Below are positions 59,541 to 64,000 of a stretch of DNA of 64,000 bases, piece by piece; the first letter of the stretch is position 1, and each line of letters starts with the position of its first letter. Origin of the DNA: Podocnemis expansa (lineage: Eukaryota; Chordata; Testudines; Podocnemididae). The notes below the pieces were generated by a model. That model was given only the letters and a program-made list of their open reading frames with translations. It had not been told where the DNA came from and searched no databases. Where the stretch lies: positions 45,954,251-46,018,250 of the forward strand of contig ML681989.1 of assembly GCA_007922195.1 (NCBI GenBank), read 5' to 3'. The position numbers and the translations under genes were made by a program.

Positions 59541-62442
59541 TGGAAAGCAGTGGTTAAAGACCACAGTCAGCTAACCTTTACCTTTTCATTTGTACTAAGC
59601 ACACTCTTCAATTAAGTTTCTTTAAAATTCTTGGTGCCATGTTGCTTACTGTGACATTGCTACTGCATTACCACAAGTGCATTCTTCTTAATAACATTGT
59701 GGTATAAAGTTACGCTACATCTACCAAGAATTTTTTTCCAGTGGTTATCTACAATGCAGCATAGCAGTTATCCTTTTAAATGACGAATGGGGTGCCACTT
59801 AACTGAAAATGCACTGTAAAAAAAAACAAAAACAAAACAAAACAAAACAAAAAAAACCCAACCCTAACAAGTCAGGCTTTTCAAATCACAGATCCTTGGT
59901 TTGTGATCCATTTATTGGTAGACTTCAAGCTAATTTTGTTTATCCGGTAAACACAGATAAAAAAATTATAAACTTGATCCCTGTGACAAGCATTTAAAAT
60001 GCTGAATTCCCTTTTACTTTTGATACTAATGCTGTTGGTCTAGGATTAATCTCCTAAATAAATATTGGACTTTTCCAATTATACCTCAGGAAACAATCCT
60101 ACATATTTGACTCAGTCAGTTAATCATATTTTCGCACCAAAAATAATGGGCCACTTTCTTGACTCCATCATTTTTGGTCCCTTTTGTGCTGCCTGATCTC
60201 CATTTCCCTAAAGCAATTTTCAGCTGGCTAATGGTCCTTGAGGCACCATATTCTGTTATAAATTAGAGCAGCTCCTACCTTTTTCCAATTTACATAGGGA
60301 CCAAGGTATCTTAAAAACTGAGGAACTATTATTCTCTTACTTTGTTCCTTTGCTTAAAAAAAAAAAAAATCCTGAGAGTAGTCCAAAACCTGAGTTTCTG
60401 GCTCCAGTGACCAACAGCTGTAGAGGGCAAGTGAAGGGGCAGCTTACATCACAAGCTGTGAAGTGCCCACTTAGCTATATTGATGGGGATGGAGAAAGGA
60501 TCCTCTAGTCTTCTCTTAAGACCAACATAATCTTTTCTCTTCTGCCTCCTGCCACACCAAATCCTCTTTGTATATTAAATCCTCTGCAAGGGTAGCCCCT
60601 TGTGACCATAAAAGTCAGGGTAATATTTGTTCCTTAATGCACATGCACCAGATCAAATAAATATTATACTCAGTCTAATATTGTAATTTATGCCATGTTC
60701 AGATATCCTTGTCCAAAACCATGAAGTGAAGAAAATTGCATGGATGTAACTGCAGGCAAAACTTGTCCACATTGCTTTCAGTCTGATTGTACATGTATGA
60801 CTGAAAAAATAATTAGGTCTATTCAGTTACAAGGGCATGTACAGTGAACGAGATTAATGTCCCTGAGAGATGATGGATTCTAAAATAAAGATTACAGTAA
60901 TCTAAGTTTATATTTTAAAAATTAAGCCTATTGTATCTGATTTTCTCTATCACTTTGTGATTACCTGTATTTATAGAACATGAACAGAATTCTTAACGCT
61001 GCACAACTGTATAAGAAGAGACAACAGCTGCCCCTATGGGGTTTTCAGTATAGACCAGGCAGACAAAACAATCAGACTAAGAATACCCAAGGAGACAGTA
61101 ACAAGCTCAAAGTTCTGCAAAGGTCATTCTTGAAAGATTTCATAGAAAGATGCTTAAAGAAGTCATCTAAGGAGGAAGATAGAAGCACCTAGTGAAGGAG
61201 AAGAGAGAGGGAGCTCCAAATGGAAACAGAAGAAAAAAAATAAGAGTAAGAAAGGTATAGTTGGGAGGAGCTCTTTAAAAAAGCAGCAGGAAAGAGAATA
61301 GGAAGAAGAGAGCAAAAGTATGTGCAAGTTTGTATTCAGCACTGTGAGGGAGGACAAAAAGCTTGCACCTGATGTAGAAGTGGAGGGAACACAACTAACT
61401 GAAGAGAAATTTGATACGTTCAAAGTAATGGAAGAGGACAAGAAATTAGGAACATTATTTTGGACATATTTTGTAACAACTGTTGTATACTCTGGATGCC
61501 TTTTTATATGAGTAAAACAAAGAAGGGCCTCATCAAAATTTTAAAAAAAAAGACAAAAGCTAATAAAGAAGTCTTTTATAGGCATTTTTAAAGTCACCAC
61601 TCCTCATCAGATATCACACAGAAGTGTATCTGAGCCTATTACTTTTCCCTAATACTTAGGAGATTCATGGGTAGCTATGTGGCACAAGTAGGGAAATGAC
61701 TTTTTAATAGTGTCTGCCATGAATGCTCTTCCTAATAAAAAATTCTGATCTTCTATTCATATTTTCTCAAAAATGGTGCAACCTCCAGGCTTGTGTTTCT
61801 TTCATTTACTGTATTCTCAGAATTGATCCTCCCCTCAACAAATCCACAAAGAGGAGACAAGCCACACAGATACCTCTCTTCTGCTATGAAGGGAATTTGT
61901 TCATCTTGCTCTGTGGCACTGTTCGCTCCTCCAGGGTTGTCACTGTGGAGGTGGTAGAAATTCAGCAGGTTGGGACTTTGAGTATGTTGGCTAGAGTGGA
62001 TGCAGATCATCCCAGTTCCACTCCATCAGATGTTAGACAGAAAATACACCATTGTTTGTAGTTGTTTTATCTCATCCACAGATCTGCCCCATGTAGCCCT
62101 GCCTCCTTGATGAGATAATTGGGAAAGAACTCAGAAAGGGATGTCTAGAGAGCCCTGCCCCACAGTCAAGAATACCACTTGTAGGCTGTCTCACAGAGAA
62201 GCAGCGTGCCCCACAGTTATATGACATACAGAAGTTGGCAAAGGTTATTATTCTGTTTCTGATATAGTTCCAGTCTGCACTGAGATGCTTTACAGACAGA
62301 GAGGAGACAAAGTCAATGTCCTCAGGACCTTACAACTGAGTCCAGCCATCCGTGCCAGTGCAGGTTTTTTGTTACTGTACTAGATGTAATTCTGGATCCT
62401 TGTTCAAGTGTCTCAAAGGACAAAACTATCTATTAAAACTAA
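59541..62442. other. Anonymous sequence
   Basis: No gene was recognised. An A-rich simple stretch (aaaacaaaac words) lies at 59818-59859. The interval 61195-61320 is purine-rich (gaaggagaagagag type) and gives a serine-rich minus-strand frame by composition. Confidence 0.45.
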
Positions 62443-62644
62443 GGCTATGTCTTCACCTAAAATCTTAGTTCAGACTTGATTAGTCCAAACTAAGCGGTTT
62501 GAAAGTTAGTTCAAACTAAGCACATTTTTTAGTTAGTTCGAAATAAAAAAACTGCTTAGTTCAAACTGACTGCTAGTTCGAACTTATTTAGTTTGAACTA
62601 GCATGTCTCCACTGGGCTAGTTCAAAATATGTGTAGACATAGCC
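62443..62644. mobile_element. MITE family B, short copy
   Basis: The left end ggctatgtcttcaccta and the opposite-strand right end ggctatgtctacacata are inverted termini. The interior repeats agttcaaacta and agttcgaac words as in 31625-32024, in 202 bases. A possible weak short duplication only. Confidence 0.85.
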
Positions 62645-64000
62645 TATGAATATTATTTATTTTCAGGGAAGCAGAAGCAGCATTAGCCTCAGGGGTGTCA
62701 CTAGTGCCAGACTTATGGGGCTCAAGCCCCGAGTCCCAGCACACTGAGCCTTGGGTCTTTCCCTGGGCCAGCAGCGCTCCTGATTAGCCTTAAAGAAAGG
62801 CAGCACCAACATACCCATTCATTGTAAGTGTCAAAAATTGAATTTAATTTTAAATTATCTTTCCAGTTGAACATGATAAAAACCTAAAGTTGTATTTGAC
62901 AAGCTTCATCAGATTCAAGTGAGAGGCAACTATATGGTCCAGTATATGTTATATAAAAAGTGACAGCATGTATTCCCCTGGAATCAGTTCAGTCTGGCAA
63001 GAGAAAGACAGGAGAGCTCTTGTAATGTTCAAGCATGGGTGTAAAAGTGTAGAGCTCAGAAGATAATACACAAAGTGGGATGAGAACAGCAGAATAAGAT
63101 CAGATTTCTAATAATAGCACTTTATTTCTTTTACATTCTAGTTTATTATCTTCAAACCATGCTTCATTCTCATACTTATCCTTTTTATTTCCTTTTCTTG
63201 AACAAGTGAAAAGACAGCCTTTCAATAAACAAGCAAACAAAACAACCACTCTGAAAATATGTGTGTTCTCTGCTCCCACTGCAAAAAGCATGATAAAGCT
63301 CATCTGCTGCTCATTTTGAGTAAAGCTGGCACTTCCATCCCCTCATTTATTTGTTACCAGCTACTTTAATAATAATGAGATGAGATCTCATACGGCATAT
63401 GTTAATTTAGGGCAGTGAAACAGCTTATGCCATTAAAGTTCAAAGCAACTAATTTCTTCTTTGATGTCATGCCAAATTATTAAAACAATCATGAAAAACT
63501 GTTTTTTTCCCCTGATATTGGCCTGTTTTCTTCAAAAAACTTATGAAGCAGCGAAACTCTCAAAAGAAATGTATTTTCTTTATTTCAGTGAGAGAAGTTT
63601 AGAATGTAGGGAATGTTTCTTGAACTGTAAAGTTTTTTTGTTAAAAAGAAAAAAAAGAAACATAAGATACTTGTCCTTTCATTTCCATTATTCTGATTTT
63701 TTCATAGTTGGAAAGTACACGTTTAAAAATGCATGCTACTAGCAGCCCTCTTAGATTACGTCAAAGTGAGTATAGTAAAAAAGTATTTCAGTCTGTTCAT
63801 ACTTACAACAATCTTCCACTTCCTCATACCAAAGCATGGGAGCAGGACTGAAATCTTGAGGGGAAAAAACCAACAAAATATTTCTTGGCAAAGGGCGTTG
63901 CAACTTTACTGCTCCGATAATTTTTTCAGAGTTTTGCTTGTCCCTGGATAATGATGATTATGTCACAAGAAGACACAGCAATTTTTTTTTTTTTTGGTTA
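62645..64000. other. Anonymous sequence
   Basis: Nothing was recognised apart from T-runs (63982-63996). The short stretch 62690-62790 (gggtgtcactagtgccagac, ttatggggctcaagccccga) resembles GC-rich dispersed repeats but is not delimited. Confidence 0.4.

Overview
This is AT-rich vertebrate nuclear DNA with no recognisable host protein-coding exon, rRNA or tRNA gene. CR1-type LINEs dominate, with several families of short non-autonomous DNA transposons (mostly hAT-like), MIR-type SINE remnants, microsatellites and two 10-base N gaps lying inside microsatellites. That repeat mix points to a sauropsid, most likely a turtle. The species call is inference from repeat families recalled without a database search. 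The window looks like a gene desert or the inside of a very large intron.

Layout. 1-9.7 kb: one decayed CR1 3' end (1650-2588) and anonymous AT-rich DNA. 9.7-18.4 kb: a GC-rich hAT-like element (9718-10293), an ancient MIR-like piece and quiet sequence. 18.4-24 kb: the main feature, a nearly full-length but dead CR1 (about 19260-23782) with both ORFs traceable, apparently nested in an older DNA transposon whose ends are at 18372 and 23975. 24.8-25.8 kb: an old antisense CR1 interrupted by a long hairpin. 26.07-27.59 kb: a terminal-inverted-repeat element whose interior is a C-rich minisatellite. 28-33.5 kb: a dense cluster of non-autonomous elements, three of them with 8-bp flanking duplications visible by eye, plus a CR1 3' end and a possible LTR-like unit.

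33.5-47 kb: microsatellites, a MIR-like element, a MITE with a GC-rich core (40891-41781), and at 44.06-45.13 kb a fragment of a different LINE type. That fragment has a CCHC finger and a restriction-like endonuclease, and its 3' end is present twice in tandem. 47.46-49.25 kb: an antisense CR1 broken by two different DNA transposons. 50-64 kb: scattered hAT-like elements, inverted repeats, an (AATAT)n microsatellite and long stretches in which nothing was recognised.

There is no gene network to describe. The biology here is transposon layering: CR1 insertions hit by hAT-like elements, a CR1 inside a DNA transposon, and palindromic MITE families with their own internal symmetry. No undescribed functional system is supported by the sequence. 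The most interesting items are the nested insertions, the doubled LINE 3' end, the C-rich TIR element and the long hairpins.
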